NCBI GenBank assembly: GCA_001599615.1
Contig: BCHJ01000001.1
Coordinates: forward strand, 2,619,987-2,683,986
Source of the DNA: Thielaviopsis euricoi
Lineage: Eukaryota; Ascomycota; Sordariomycetes; Microascales; Ceratocystidaceae
Direction: 5' to 3'
DNA: 64,000 nucleotides
In this document: positions 34,462 through 46,700 of the stretch, one piece after another
Numbering within the stretch: the first letter of the stretch is position 1
Layout: every line of letters starts with the position of its first letter
Notes under the pieces: generated by a model
What the model saw: only the letters and a program-made list of their open reading frames with translations
What the model was told of the DNA's origin: nothing
Databases searched by the model: none
Translations under genes and position numbers: made by a program

Positions 34462-35062
34462 TATGAAAAAATGATCGCTAGAAACAAATGAAATACTGAT
34501 TTAGAACAAATACTAAATTTTGGAGGCGTTAGCGGTGTTCAAGTATGATAATGTAAAGCGAATACTGACAGTATATTCACATGTAAGAGATTAAAGGCTG
34601 AAGAATATAATAGACATGGTGAGGTAGAAAAGAGGTTGAAATTGGAAAAGAAAAAAAAGAAATCTTTGCTACGTTTTAAGTTGAACCAAAACAGGGCAAA
34701 GAACAAAAGGTTAAGTGCAGACCACAGTAGGTAGCCACACATTCTAGGTAAGTGCGATGGAAGTTATCGTGCGATAAATGACGCAATAACAAGGTTGACG
34801 AATACGAAGTTTGATGGTATTGGTGGAGTTTAGTTATTCCGAACGGTCTATTGTTATAGGTCTATTAAGACCTTTATTCAATATCCTACGCCTCTTGGTC
34901 TAGTCTAAGGTCTATTCAATACTGGCCTTTATTCCAGCTGGAGCGAGGCACAGCCCAGTGTAACTGCGTGTATGTGGGGTAGGGCGAGGTCGGAATGAGG
35001 CGAACGGACGGTGAGAGGAAAGGTAAGAAAGAGAAGCGGTGCTGTTAGTTATTGATCTAGAT

Positions 35063-35110
35063 CCGTTGTCGCCCCGCTCCGCATCCAGGCAGCTACACTA
35101 GGCTACTCCC
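35063..35110. repeat. Dispersed repeat, copy 1
   Basis: About 48 bases containing GCATCCAGGCAGCTACACTA match the copy at 35385-35432. The differences are mostly A here for G there. Confidence 0.55.
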
Positions 35111-35384
35111 GGATCTAATTCTAGTAGATACCTAACACATATTAGCAGAGCGACTTTAAGCAGGTGCGTTATATATATTATAAGCCCCAAAAAGACCAAG
35201 AGAAATACGAGTAATTTGTCGTACGTTTGAATATGATCGTATGTTTGCTAGTGCCATATCAACATGATGATGTTTATGGAATGTTGGAAAGACGGAATGC
35301 AGGCAATGATGATATATGCAAGAACCTTCAGTTTATAAACACAAACAAGCCTTACTCTTCCGCCTCACTTCGCCAGCCTCACTC

Positions 35385-35432
35385 CGCCGTCGCCTTACTC
35401 GGCATCCGGGGCAGCTACGCTGGGCTGCGCCC
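35385..35432. repeat. Dispersed repeat, copy 2
   Basis: The GC-richer partner of the copy at 35063-35110, in direct orientation about 320 bases away. It contains GCATCCGGGGCAGCTACGCT. Confidence 0.55.
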
Positions 35433-35777
35433 AGCTTACAGACCTACGTCAATACGGAGAAATAAAAAAGGTATGGGTATATACATTTATACAATATATG
35501 CATGTACGCTATGCCGCTAGTCGCAGCTATTTAAGTTGGTTGATTTCCTTTGTTTCCCGCTTTTCATTCTTTTCTTTTCACATCTTACACAAGCATCTTC
35601 AAACATACTACTACTTTGTATGTGATATATACTACTACTATCATGGATCCAGCTGGCGACAATAGGTATGTGGTTTTATTATTTTCTTGTCTGTAAGCGT
35701 GTCTAGTTCCTGACTTGTTCTCTTGTTATAGATCATCTGCCAGCCAGTCTGTCAACTAGTCCACTGCGCCCTCGACA

Positions 35778-36260
35778 ATGGATAACCAATTCGACGTCGC
35801 TTTTGCCAATTTTCAGGCACAGTTTTCTATTCAGTTCACTGGATTTCGTGATGAAATCTGTGGCGAACTCGCTGAAATCCGTGGAGAACTGGCTGAATTT
35901 CGTGGCGAATTTAATGATTTCAAAAGCGAAATCCGCACTGATCTTCAAAGACATACAGAAGACATGGAACAACGTCTAAGCACGATTGCACAACTGTGCC
36001 GTGCCAATGACCGGCGCATAGATCGACACCAAGCACACACAAACCGCCAGTTTACCCGGATCATGGAACATCTCGACCGACAGAGACGCAATACTGGAAA
36101 CTCCACAGTGGCGTATGTATTTTGTGTGTTTATACACATGGAATTCCATGTTTTGTCCATATTTCAATGCTAACCACTTAATAGAGAGCTGAATTCCCAA
36201 GCTCGCCACAATAATGCCCATCACCCCCCGAACGCTGAGTCATCACTGATGTCGATATGA
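35778..36260 (+). CDS. Small coiled-coil protein, unknown function
   Basis: Two exons, 35778-36112 and 36185-36260 (GTATGT donor, TAATAG acceptor, phase kept), encode about 136 residues from MDNQFDVAFANFQAQF. A heptad array (GELAEIR, GELAEFR, GEFNDFK, SEIRTDL) forms a coiled coil at about residues 28-60. The C-terminus is polar. An upstream in-frame exon (ATG at 35643, MDPAGDN, spliced 35665 to 35732) would add an N-terminus. It meets a TAG at 35757-35759, directly before this start, so the annotated start may be a fallback after a nonsense change. No family is recognised. Two introns with good signals argue that this is or was a real gene. Confidence 0.5.
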
Positions 36261-37178
36261 CGTACATGCCCCTGATACTGCTTAGTCATTTTACATATCT
36301 TTAACATATGAAGTATAGACTTCACCTATATACTATGTACAAGTAGAAAGTAAATTAACTCATTACTCATTGGTCAATCAAATGTATTTTAATATCGTAT
36401 TCCTATTAAACTTTATGTTGCTGATACTGCTAAGGCACGCTTTAGTACTTGCATTTTGTAGTTTAGTACTTAGTGGCCTGTATGAAATATAATGGTATAG
36501 CTTGTATGGGCTATAGCTAGTTGTGCAAAGTTTCCTTTCTTTTTTTTTTTTCATTCATATTGCTTACTAGGTATCGAAGTATAAATTTCAGCTATGCAAA
36601 GTTTTTTTCTTTTATTGTTAGTCTTCTCTTTCAATATTGGCACGAATGTTTTACTTAATGCAGTTAATATTTTCTGCTAATAATACATATATGCTGCATC
36701 TACAACGACTACCACAACGGCCTAGAGAAAGTTTCTATAGATGTAGTTGTTAGAGAGGGTCTATGTATCTACCAGTAAAGCCTTAGTTCTGTGTTGTAAA
36801 TCATCTACAAGGAACAGGATATCAAGACAAGAATACCCTGGGGGATAGGCTGGCCATCAAGGTCTTCCTAGGCCTACTACAACACGCTATTATACCCACA
36901 ACCACACACCATTTACAGAACAACTAGATTCCGACAATTATTACATACTTTGTATTCGTTAACCTTGCCCTCATGTTGTCACTAATCATGCCACGTTCCC
37001 TATCAGTCTGTTTTTTCCAAACTCTTTTACTTAGGCCCTGCTGCAATACCAATATTGCGTGACTGGGCAAACCTACACACTTTGTAGACATTTACTCAAC
37101 ATTGTTTTCTTCCTTTTCATTGCCATTTTAGGGTAACCTTTCCCGTATATTCTACAACAAGACTTTACCGCAGCAAGT
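36261..37178. other. AT-rich spacer
   Basis: No gene seen. A T-rich run at about 36538-36551 is followed by a segment (36551-36605) resembling one arm of the foldback repeat at 52 kb. Confidence 0.5.
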
Positions 37179-38914
37179 CTAAGACCTCAACAACGCCCGA
37201 TCATCTTCACTTTGGGCCTTTTCACATGGCGTGTGTCCATGTGAATCTGTAAGCAGAGGATTGACTCTTTTCGTTAGCAAATACTCTGTCACATCGACTC
37301 TTCTCCACTCAGCGGCATGGCGCAGCAGACTCTTTCCACCAGTATCGACCTCATGAGCATCTGATCCTCTCTCTACTAGCACCTTAACGACGCTCAAATG
37401 TTCTTCGTGAAGTGCAACTTTAACAAGACTCCCGCCATTGTACAACTTGTGCAAGTCTGCGCCGCAGCGGACCAGAATTGCAACAACATCCGAGTGCCCG
37501 GACCGACAGGCTTGTAACAGTGCCGTTTCTCCCTTGCTGTTTTGTGCATCAATCTCAGTCCCATTGTACAGTAGCGTCTCTGCATACTTGGTCCTTTGCT
37601 ACCGACATACCGTAAACAGCACTGTCTCCTGGTTCTGATTGTGGAAGTCAATGTCCTCGCTGTTGTCGATAACCAGCTGGCCCAGCTCAATCCAGCCGTT
37701 GTGCACCGAGTTGAACAGCATGCTCTTCCCGGCATGGTTGACATGCTCCCTGCACCCACTGTACACCATTAGTATTTCAATGTTCTTCCTGTGGTTACTG
37801 TAGACTGTGTGCCACAGTACTGTCTCCTTACTATTGGCCTCAAGGTATATATCTGTACTACTATTTAGCAGCACTTTGACAAACGTAGCATTGTGGTTCA
37901 TTGTGCCCTAGTGAAGTGCTGAACAGAGAGATATACTTGGTATTATTGTGGTAGTATTTGTTCTACAGCCGCAGAATAAAGGCAGGTAGTAGCGGATGCT
38001 CAAAGGTAAGGCACTGCCGCACGGCCTGGCACGTAAGACTGTGGATGATGTGCTCAGATTGCTGCGTGTTGCGCTGCTCAAAATAAAAGAAGAAGTAGAG
38101 AAGGCCGCGTTTGTCGTCGTTTTCGCGGAAGTCTTTCAACTTGGTGGTTATAAAGGAGCTGCATCATGATTAACATCTCAATGACTTGTCAGATGGAGAC
38201 AACTTACACCAAGACACTTTTTCCCGCGCCAGCTACAGCGATAGTTAGCATAGATTTTATTTGAGAGGGGAGGATGAAAGGAAAATCACTTACGCTCGCC
38301 CGTGAACCACAGCACTGGGCTCTTTGAAAACGGCGCGAGCGGAGCCTGTACCGGCTCCTGCAAATCGACAGCCCAGACAAGGAAAGTCGGGTTGCTTAGC
38401 ACCTATCCGAGTGCATTCTCCTGATAGCGCTGGAACATCTCCTGGTGGCGGTCATCAAACGGGTAGCCCAAGATCTAGTTAGCCAGGCGATATTATTCGT
38501 GTTGATGGTATGTGCCAGCATGAACAGGTCTGTTCTGTTGCTCAAGTCCTGGCAGATATTGGACAACTTTGTCAGCACGTCGTTGACCTTTTGCGGAGAA
38601 ATCATATTGCGAAAGCGACGCAGCTTGACCAACATCGAGGCCTTGGGTTTTTCGTTAAGTGATTCATTTAGATTTTAGGTCTATTTGATGACCTGGTCAA
38701 ACAGGTCCTGTAGCAGCGTGTTGGTGGTAATGTTTTTGTCATAGATTTGGTACTTGAGAGTATTTTTGATGATTCCGGCCTTGCTTTCGTATGTCTCTTT
38801 GAACTGTTTAGCGCGCATGGGATACTGCTTATAGTTGGTGTAGTAGTCGTTGATCTTTTGCATGACGAAGCCGGCAAAGGCGATGATGCCGATGGAAGTG
38901 GAGACGGGATCCAT
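37179..38914 (-). pseudogene. Decayed NACHT/STAND-ankyrin (NLR-like) gene
   Basis: The ATG at 38914 begins MDPVSTSIGIIAFAGFVMQK, a typical N-terminus of fungal STAND proteins. A TAG ends that frame at 38681. Further parts follow in shifted frames (YQENALG with a TAG, then SKSPVLWFTGE). An intron (38293-38233) leads to a 25-base exon (38232-38208), which encodes the Walker A loop read as EPGAGKSVLV. A second intron (GTAAGT, ending GATGCAG) leads to an in-frame LKDFRENDDKRGLLYFFFYF segment and a stop near 37975. The rest of the NTPase is missing. The frame restarts at 37901 with ankyrin-like repeats (TALLQACRSGHSDVVAILVR, HEEHLSVVKVLVERGSDAHE) that carry one TAG at 37601-37599. Intact members sense ligands and trigger incompatibility or defence-like death in fungi; this copy is broken. 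Confidence 0.7.
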
Positions 38915-40619
38915 GTTTGGTTGATGGTTGAGAGACTTTATATTCGGAAGCAATTGTCAAAGTAGGCCACTTGGATATATATATATGGAGCACATTGATA
39001 TGATCTACATGTTAACCCTTTGCTTGCCAGACATTAAGGGCAATGCACCTTAGGCAGCAACACGGCCTTTGAGTCTGTAGTCTCTTTAACATGGGCAGAC
39101 TGAATATATAGGATATCTGACAAAGCTGGAAGATGAACTCTATAATGTTTGTGCCTTTGAGTGCACAAGCAATTACATGTTAGATATAGGCCTCCTTACA
39201 GTGTAACCATAGCAGGATTTAGACTCCCATTTAACAGTTTAGGCAACACATGTAATAGGCGTACTTTGTTAGCTACAGATTCATGCTTAGTGAATTATAC
39301 AGTCAGTCTCTCTCATTTGCTCTTTGACACTTCCCTGGTAACCAATCCGGCGTCTTGTTAGTCTAACAGAGGGCATAAGGTAGACCTTGAAGAGAATCAA
39401 TCAATCAATCGATTTGCTCTTTGACTAGCCACATACTTTTATCCTCTTTGATACAGCTGCAAAAGAAAAAGCTTTACTCAAGTAGAATTTACACCAACTA
39501 GATAAAAGAATGGAAAAAAAGAAGAAAAAAACATACAACACCGGGTATTCGCACGTGGTCACCCACCGTACTACTAATCCAGCGCTTTGTAGCTTAACTA
39601 AGGGAGAGCGGACGGGATCCCGTGCTTTCTACAAGCTGTGGTCGTATGTGCTCAATGTTTGTCTTGATTCAATACATAGTTTATTGAACTCTTTGTATGA
39701 GCCAAGCGGTCTCTTATAACCTGTCCCTACCCCTATATGATATACTGTTTGCCTAACTTGTAAAGAGTCTAAGCGTTATTACATGAGAAAGTTTAGTATT
39801 GTGTAGTCATATAATTGGCTTAGTTAATAGTAGATAAACTCTAGAGTGAACTCAAACTAGACTGTATTTACTTGTGCCTGCTTTTTGAAATTACGCTGCC
39901 TTATTTGGTGCTGCATTTGCAGGGACGCAAAGCCCCACTCCAGTCTCCTGAGAAATATAATATTATATTTTGCACTATACAAAAACCGTTAATACAAGCA
40001 TTACTGCCCTTCGGACGTCCCTGAAGCTGAATAGAATCTTGATATAGATGCAGAGGTTGCGTGTTTCGCTCGCTGGAACTTCTACTCTACTGCATCTATG
40101 TGTGCTACCAAGACGTACTAAAAATGTTACAGCAGGGCTTTCAACTGAGAGGACCCGAACACAGTAGTATGAGGACTTGGCTTACTAGCTATCTTTATAT
40201 CAATACAAACAGAGGATTTGACTGGAGAAGGCGACTACCTCTATTACAATACGTAGCTTTGTCCGTTTTTTTGTACTTATTTCATTCTCTAGTTAGAGGC
40301 CCTACTATGCCAGTGTCTTGATTGGGTTCATGTTCCTAGCATTTTGAGTTGGACTTCGCATAGCAAACTAAGAATATATTACTATACATTTGTAAGTGTA
40401 GACATTGATCATACATAGTATGTTAGCTTATGTAGATATCACTACTACATGTCACGTTTCTCGAGTAGCTTACAGTAAGCGACACTGTTTTTTTTTTTCA
40501 TAGTAACACAAGGTTTGTACAATGCCGTTAACTTTGAATTCGGAAATCTTTCCAATTAAGGATATTACAGGGGGGCTATAGCTCAGATTAGTCTAAAATA
40601 CGTCATATTTTTAGCTGAA
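38915..40619. other. AT-rich spacer
   Basis: No gene is supported. There is an AATC tandem stretch at about 39396-39412, and just before the tRNA a segment resembling the 5' half of another tRNA (40571-40591). Confidence 0.5.
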
Positions 40620-40690
40620 GCTCCCCTAGCCCAATGGTAGGGTGTCAGACTTCTAATCTGAAGGCTGCGGGTTCGAGTCCCGCGGGGAGT
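40620..40690 (+). tRNA. tRNA-Arg (anticodon TCT)
   Basis: 71 bases fold into a complete cloverleaf. The acceptor stem is GCTCCCC with GGGGAGT (one G-T pair). The D arm holds GCCCAATGGTAGGGT. The anticodon stem TCAGA/TCTGA encloses CTTCTAA with anticodon TCT, and the T arm is GCGGG TTCGAGT CCCGC. There is no intron. The internal A and B boxes (TAGCCCAATGG, GGTTCGAGTCC) are intact. A T5 run at 40725-40729 could end Pol III transcription. Confidence 0.95.
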
Positions 40691-40724
40691 GCGCTACTCT
40701 GTACTGGCCTTGTCAACATCCTCA

Positions 40725-40729
40725 TTTTT
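40725..40729 (+). terminator. Possible Pol III terminator of the tRNA
   Basis: A T5 run lies 35 bases after the tRNA 3' end, the first run of this length downstream. Confidence 0.45.
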
Positions 40730-43602
40730 GACCGGACGTCTAAAGCCTTTCTAACTTTTCTTTTCTTTATTTTCCATGTCAGTAGTACGACCTAGCTCTT
40801 GATATATCTTCCAGGCACATACCTAGTCTCTAGTACATGCCTCTTACGTATCTGAACATTAAACATTTCAGTCGTTGCTGATAGCATTCATAGCAGTCTA
40901 ATATAACTAATATGTAGTGAATATATATTCACTGTATTAATAGATGGCACTAACGTCTCACATATAGCATGCAATAGTTCTTGTAAAGTTCTTGAGCTCT
41001 GTCATGTTAGCCTTATAGCTAGAGATCAAGTATCATGATTCTCAAGTCAACACGTACATGTAAGCTGCTACACTACTTAATCCGAACTTATATTGAGTGC
41101 CTTATTTACTGATCCTACGACCGAGAAACTTATACTTGTACAGTTCCCGATATACAGTATACTACATGAGAATTTCATGGATTTTCCTTTTTTTTTTCCT
41201 TTTTTTCTTCTATTTTGTTTGTGTGAATCAGTTCATGGACAAAACACGAATTACTAAATATAACTCCTCTTCTCATAATCACAATATAGTCATCAAGCTC
41301 CTCAGTTACTTTTTCGTGCTTCCAAAGTGACATTCACCAGCGTCTCATAGAAGGATGATAATTACTTTTCATCAGAACCGGGTAGGAAAGTACGCAGTTT
41401 ACCGTAGTTATGAGGGTCAGGAAACTGTTAGCAGATTTTCATTGTTAAGCAGCATCGAGATCGACCTGAAGTTTACAGTTGTATATATGCGAGGTACAAA
41501 AAAATAATGCTTAAACCCGGAGTGGGTGTGTATCATCGCCGTGAGTTCTGGTTATAACATGATGTTAACAGGTAAGCTATTGCATTGGTTCACACTACCG
41601 AATTACCTTAATAGAGTATGTATGGTCACACAATATTGCCCAATAAGGGAAAGAAATCGAAAAACCTTCTCTATGCTAGGGGGTGAAACAAAAGCGTAGA
41701 GTGTGCCTGTATCAACCCAATAGAAAAGAGCAGTAGGGAGAAAGACGCGTTGATTATCCTATCTCTTTGCTAATATATGTTTTATTTTACCGGCATTATT
41801 ATGTTGCAAGAATCAAGTGCTTCTTATGTAGTCTCTTTTTAGTTGATAGTCTACACTCTAGAGATCTCAAGGGCATGTAGTATAGTCGGAGGAAAGCGAT
41901 CCGTATTACTAGTGAAGTCATTCAACAAACAATCATCGATGCACCACTACGACGTTGATATCTATACCCGAGGAAAACGAGAGTCTAAGGCCCGGATCCA
42001 GACTCTATATACGGCTTAGTCGTAGCGAGTAGCTGTAAGAGCAGGCGGATCGCGGGAGCATTTCGGTCCGTAACTCTATGTGAAGCTTCAGCTACAGCGG
42101 CTGGAACGACATGTTGCAGTCTGCTATCAGCAGTCTAATTGCTGCATTTCGATGAGAAAAGAGGATACTACAAGGGTCTAGATGTGTAATATTCGTTGTA
42201 GATACGCACTTGCGAATAGAATACGCATCCATCATGCATGAAACCACCATCTCATCCTGGATGAGTTTGCCTTGGGCTTCGTGAGCATCTCCCTTGACCC
42301 GAATAGATATTTTGCCTTTTCGGGCTATCTTCCTGATTAGGAGGGTGTAACGCTGGCTTGTACAGAGTATACAGAGCGGCTCTGAGGAGCAGGCGAAGTA
42401 TCCGTATGTGTACTACCATTATGATATTACGGTAGCATTATTCAATGGTGGCATACCGATAAAATATGCATGCTCCTACACCTAGGGAGCCTTGGGATAC
42501 ACTAATGGTAAAATAGAAGCAAGGGAAAGAAGCAGCCAATGACAGTATAAAGAGGCGTAAAAATGTACTGTCGTATTTTACGCAGTTAATACTGCAAGAT
42601 ATTTCGATATTTCGATATTTTTACCCTTTTTGGTATTTGGCGGCTAACTGTATGAACTATGGCTGGCCTGTTCTTCTTTTTTTATTACACAAAGAAAAAT
42701 AAAAGTGCATTGACCATGAGAAAAGAGAGAAGAAGAAGCAATACAGACAGAGGTTAGGCACTTGAGTTGAGTTTGGGCGACATTGTAATATACTGTATGC
42801 TGTATGAATGGAACAAAACACAATAAAACATAAAACTATTAGAGAAGTAGCGGGAACAGGAGCACTAACAAAGGGATAGAAATGCAAGAGTGGAAGAGGG
42901 AGCTGGAAATTCTTTTTCGGTCACATGCGTACATAGCAACGAGAAATGAAAGGAAAGCATAACTAGTCAAGTCTATTTTCCTTGCTCTTCCATCTCGCTA
43001 ACAGTTAGAATAGATAGCAAACCCTAGCGAACCACATGGGGGCAAGGAGGTCTGTATGAGATTTTACCAGGTGAAAATGTGTAACTAGCTTGCTGCAGAT
43101 GCGTCAAGAATCCTTGTTTGTACGCAGAGAAAGCGCTTAGGACTTCTACTGTGCATATGTGTAGCAAGAAAAGCCGTACTACGGGGGGTTTGAAATACAT
43201 TGCCTACGCGAATCGACAAATACTCCTCGCATCTTGAAATAGAGACTACAAAACCTTTCTTTGTCGCGCCCATAATCTCCTATAGTGTTTTTTTTCTTTT
43301 AGGTACAACTTTGTGCTGAAAAGTAATCCTCACAATGAGTTGAGGCGAAGTTGACGATGATGAGTTAAAGACAATTTCTGGATGATATGCTTCTAATTGT
43401 ACCACTTGCGCCTCCTTTTCGATGTATCAATTCGTGAAAGCCTGGACTTGGGCTGACTGTGACCTTGTAAAAGCGAACGAGCTATACGTTTTTCTGAAGT
43501 GAAAATTTTCCCTGTCATTTTGTCATTTATTTTTTCTCTTATTGATGAGGGTGTGGGCGTGGAAGGCCTCGAACTTTGGTCCTTCATCTTGATCGCGGTT
43601 GG

Positions 43603-43760
43603 TTTTTTTTTTTTTTTTTTAGTTTTCTCGTTTTGGGCAGCCCGTTTTGGAACGATAGAAGCAAAATAGAACCTATGAAAAAAAAAAAAAAAAAGAAGAG
43701 GCGATTTCATGGACAACGTTCGGCATTTTGACAACCCTGTTTTTTTTTTTTTTTTTTTTT
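43603..43760. repeat. Cluster of T18, A17 and T21 homopolymers
   Basis: T18 at 43603-43620, A17 at 43678-43694 and T21 at 43740-43760. Adjacent T and A runs could pair as hairpins. Confidence 0.85.
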
Positions 43761-46700
43761 AACAATGGCCTGTAACAGTGCAGGAATTAAAGTTTGCGTG
43801 CAACTTGCAGCAAATGCCAAGCCAAAGAAAAAAATATATATTCAACGTAACGCCGGGAGAGGCTCTTGCTGCAGTACAGCCCATGTTTGAATTTGCTCAA
43901 ATGCAAAGACCGTGACATTCGCATTTTTTACGTGGCCCTAGTAATTAGCCTACAAATCTCTGTACTGGTGGTGCTCGTCCACGGCCCAACGGAAGGAACA
44001 ACTGCTGGACAAAAGGATAGCATATATTGTTAAAGGTACTGTGATACTGGTGGTAATTCTGGTATTGCTAAGGTGCACTGACCAAAAGAGTCAAAAGCGC
44101 AGCTACAAACCTCAGATAGCCAGAGGGGCGTACATAATACATGCGTGGTTGAAAGAGACTGAATAGACTCCGACCAGTCCATATTGTACGCTGGCAAAAG
44201 CCAAGAAAGTCTCGTTCAAGGGAATCAGATCCAAATGTTAAAATACGTAAGTAAACAATGGCAAAGGAAGTTGACAGCTGGTTCCTTTCTACTGTAAGTC
44301 AATAAGTTAGCTAGCTATATGGCCCACTGTGTGTGCAGGAAGGCGCGTGGGGTGTCGGTCTGATGAAGGGTTTGTATGTGTCACAAAAGTTTTTTTTTTA
44401 TTTTTTTTTTATCTCGAAAGAACAAAGCGGGCCTGTCTGACAGGCGTAGCCTTGACAATTAATTCATGGATCCAATCAATGTTCCAATGCGTGTTGAGGT
44501 TCCCGGTGAAAAATCGGGGATCGTGCGCAAGGATCAATGAGGCTCTGATTTGTTCCAGTTAACTTACAACCAGGGAAAAGAAGTGCAAGCTCTACCATAG
44601 CTTCTCGACCGCATTAGGAGAGGAAATGGTAGTGAAGAAGGTTGATTTACTATGCCGTTTGTTGATGAGGGCTATGCGAGGTATCGCTACAAACACTCTC
44701 GTACTTTATAATTTAGTTTTTAGTGAGCAAACAAAGAGTGAGAGATACCTAACATGTAGCCTAGTTTTCTCAAACAGGTACTTATTGTCCTCGGTCCGCG
44801 CTCGTCGCTATTTCTCTTGGCGTTTGATATATATATTTTTTTCATCTGAAAAGAAAAGCCAAAAAAAAGATCGACTTTCAGGTATTCCTGAACGACGACA
44901 AGGATTTCGAGACTGTCTGAACATGACCACTGGTGGATGATTTGCTAAGGCTCGCCGTCCAGTGCATTATCACATAAATACATAGGACCATAATAAACTT
45001 GATTACACACACACATAAATACAAACATGCTAGTGCGCCCGTCTCGTTATGTTCTCGTATTTGGAAATCTTTGACCCATTGAATGAAACAACTCGCAACT
45101 GTGTAAAAGGTAGAAAATATAAAAGACTAAGAAGAATGCCTTGCATGCGCAGTAGGCAAACAATAAGCCGAGAAGAAACGAGAATCTTTTGGCTTTCGCA
45201 TATGCAAAAAGATATCCGAGTGAAACCCAACAGTACAAGCCATTCTCTCATGTGTACTACATGACACACAAAGCGTACACTTTCAGGTGGCAGAGTATCT
45301 ATGACCAACTCCCTTCTAGTAGCGCTACTGACTAAAAATACTACTGCGGAGAATACTGGGACTATCATTGACAACGCACCAGTCTACATGACGGTAGCCC
45401 AGAGTCTGAAATGGTACTAATATATTGAAGTACCACCTGTACTCCCTACATTGACCCTAGCCGGCATGAAAAGCTGGCAAACTAAGTTTCCTTGCTGGTA
45501 AAATACGGGCCATTGCTTAAGTCCTCGCAGAATTCAGGATTTTGCTAACCTGTCTACTGGGTCAGAGCAGAGCAACGGCCACGCGTGTCTTTGTGTTGCC
45601 GTGGCCTTTATTACTACACTATGTTCACAAAGCTAAGTAGTACATTGTAGTGTTGGCAACCACGCCGCAAGATAGGTCCAATTGTATAATCAATTCAGGC
45701 ATTTAGAGCCGCAGTTTTAAGTTATCGGGCCACACACAAAAGCACAGAGCAGTAACACTGCTAATCTGGAGCTATTGAATCGGCTCCCCTGCCTCTGCGC
45801 ACTTGGTCATCCGATTCGCACATAGACGAAACAGCCCATGGGAGAGAACCATACGACCATAAGGCCAGACAAGTATCAGACCCTTTGTGTAGAGAAAATA
45901 GTGGTGGTGGATTAGAGTTGAGTTTGTTGCAATATGATAAAAGTTGAAATGTGACAGACACTGAAACGAGATAGCAAAAAAGGCGAGCTGATCCCTGTTA
46001 CTGCCACGCTACCAACACGGGAAACTCGCAGTTTGGCGGACTTTTCTTGGAATCTATTTTCTTTGTACTACAAGAAAAGAGAACTGAGAGAAGTGCAATA
46101 AATAGGATTTTAGTTGAGAATAAAAAGTCGTGACAATAGATTATCAGCAGCAGAATTAGCGCAAATGAAAAGATATGTTAGTGACCACCATTCTCCTCCA
46201 TTTTACCAAGGAGCATTCAATAACTCTGCCGGAAGCGTACTCTGATATAAGCAAGGAGCGACAATTCCCGGACGGTGTGTCCGCTTGAATGTAACAGAAC
46301 ACCCTAAGAGCCCAATAGCATAAAAATGATCAAAATAGGTGGGCACTGGAAGAAAGGAGGTGAAGTATGAACGGCATTGCCCGACACGCAAAAGAAAAAT
46401 ATATATGAGAAACTGCTGCAAAATATGACCTATTTCGGTCGCATATCGAAAGCATTTGTGACTCTTTTGTTGGGTTGTCAGTACGGGCCTCTGAATTTCA
46501 CATGTCACTTTGTACTAAGAAATATCACCGCTCATTTAGTTAAGATAAAAAATATTAATTCTGCTAAAAGCGATCTATGAACCAAGGGAATAAGAAAACA
46601 TGGGAAATAAAAAATAACAAAGCAGTAACATAGAACTGTCTATAGTAAGTGCGAGTCTCTCGGCATAGGAGGTATTAGCAATAATGACTCTAATGGCAAA

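Larger units (their letters stand above)
34462..35642. other. Spacer with GC-richer repeat islands
   Basis: AT-rich DNA is interrupted by GC-richer islands at about 34920-35115 and 35350-35450 that share a repeated segment. They look like fragments of a mobile element. No gene is supported. Confidence 0.45.

Noticed and set aside
45848..45866. 5S rRNA-like start (ACCATACGACCATAAGG)
   Set aside because: Only a short word matches the usual fungal 5S start; the following bases do not continue the 5S sequence.
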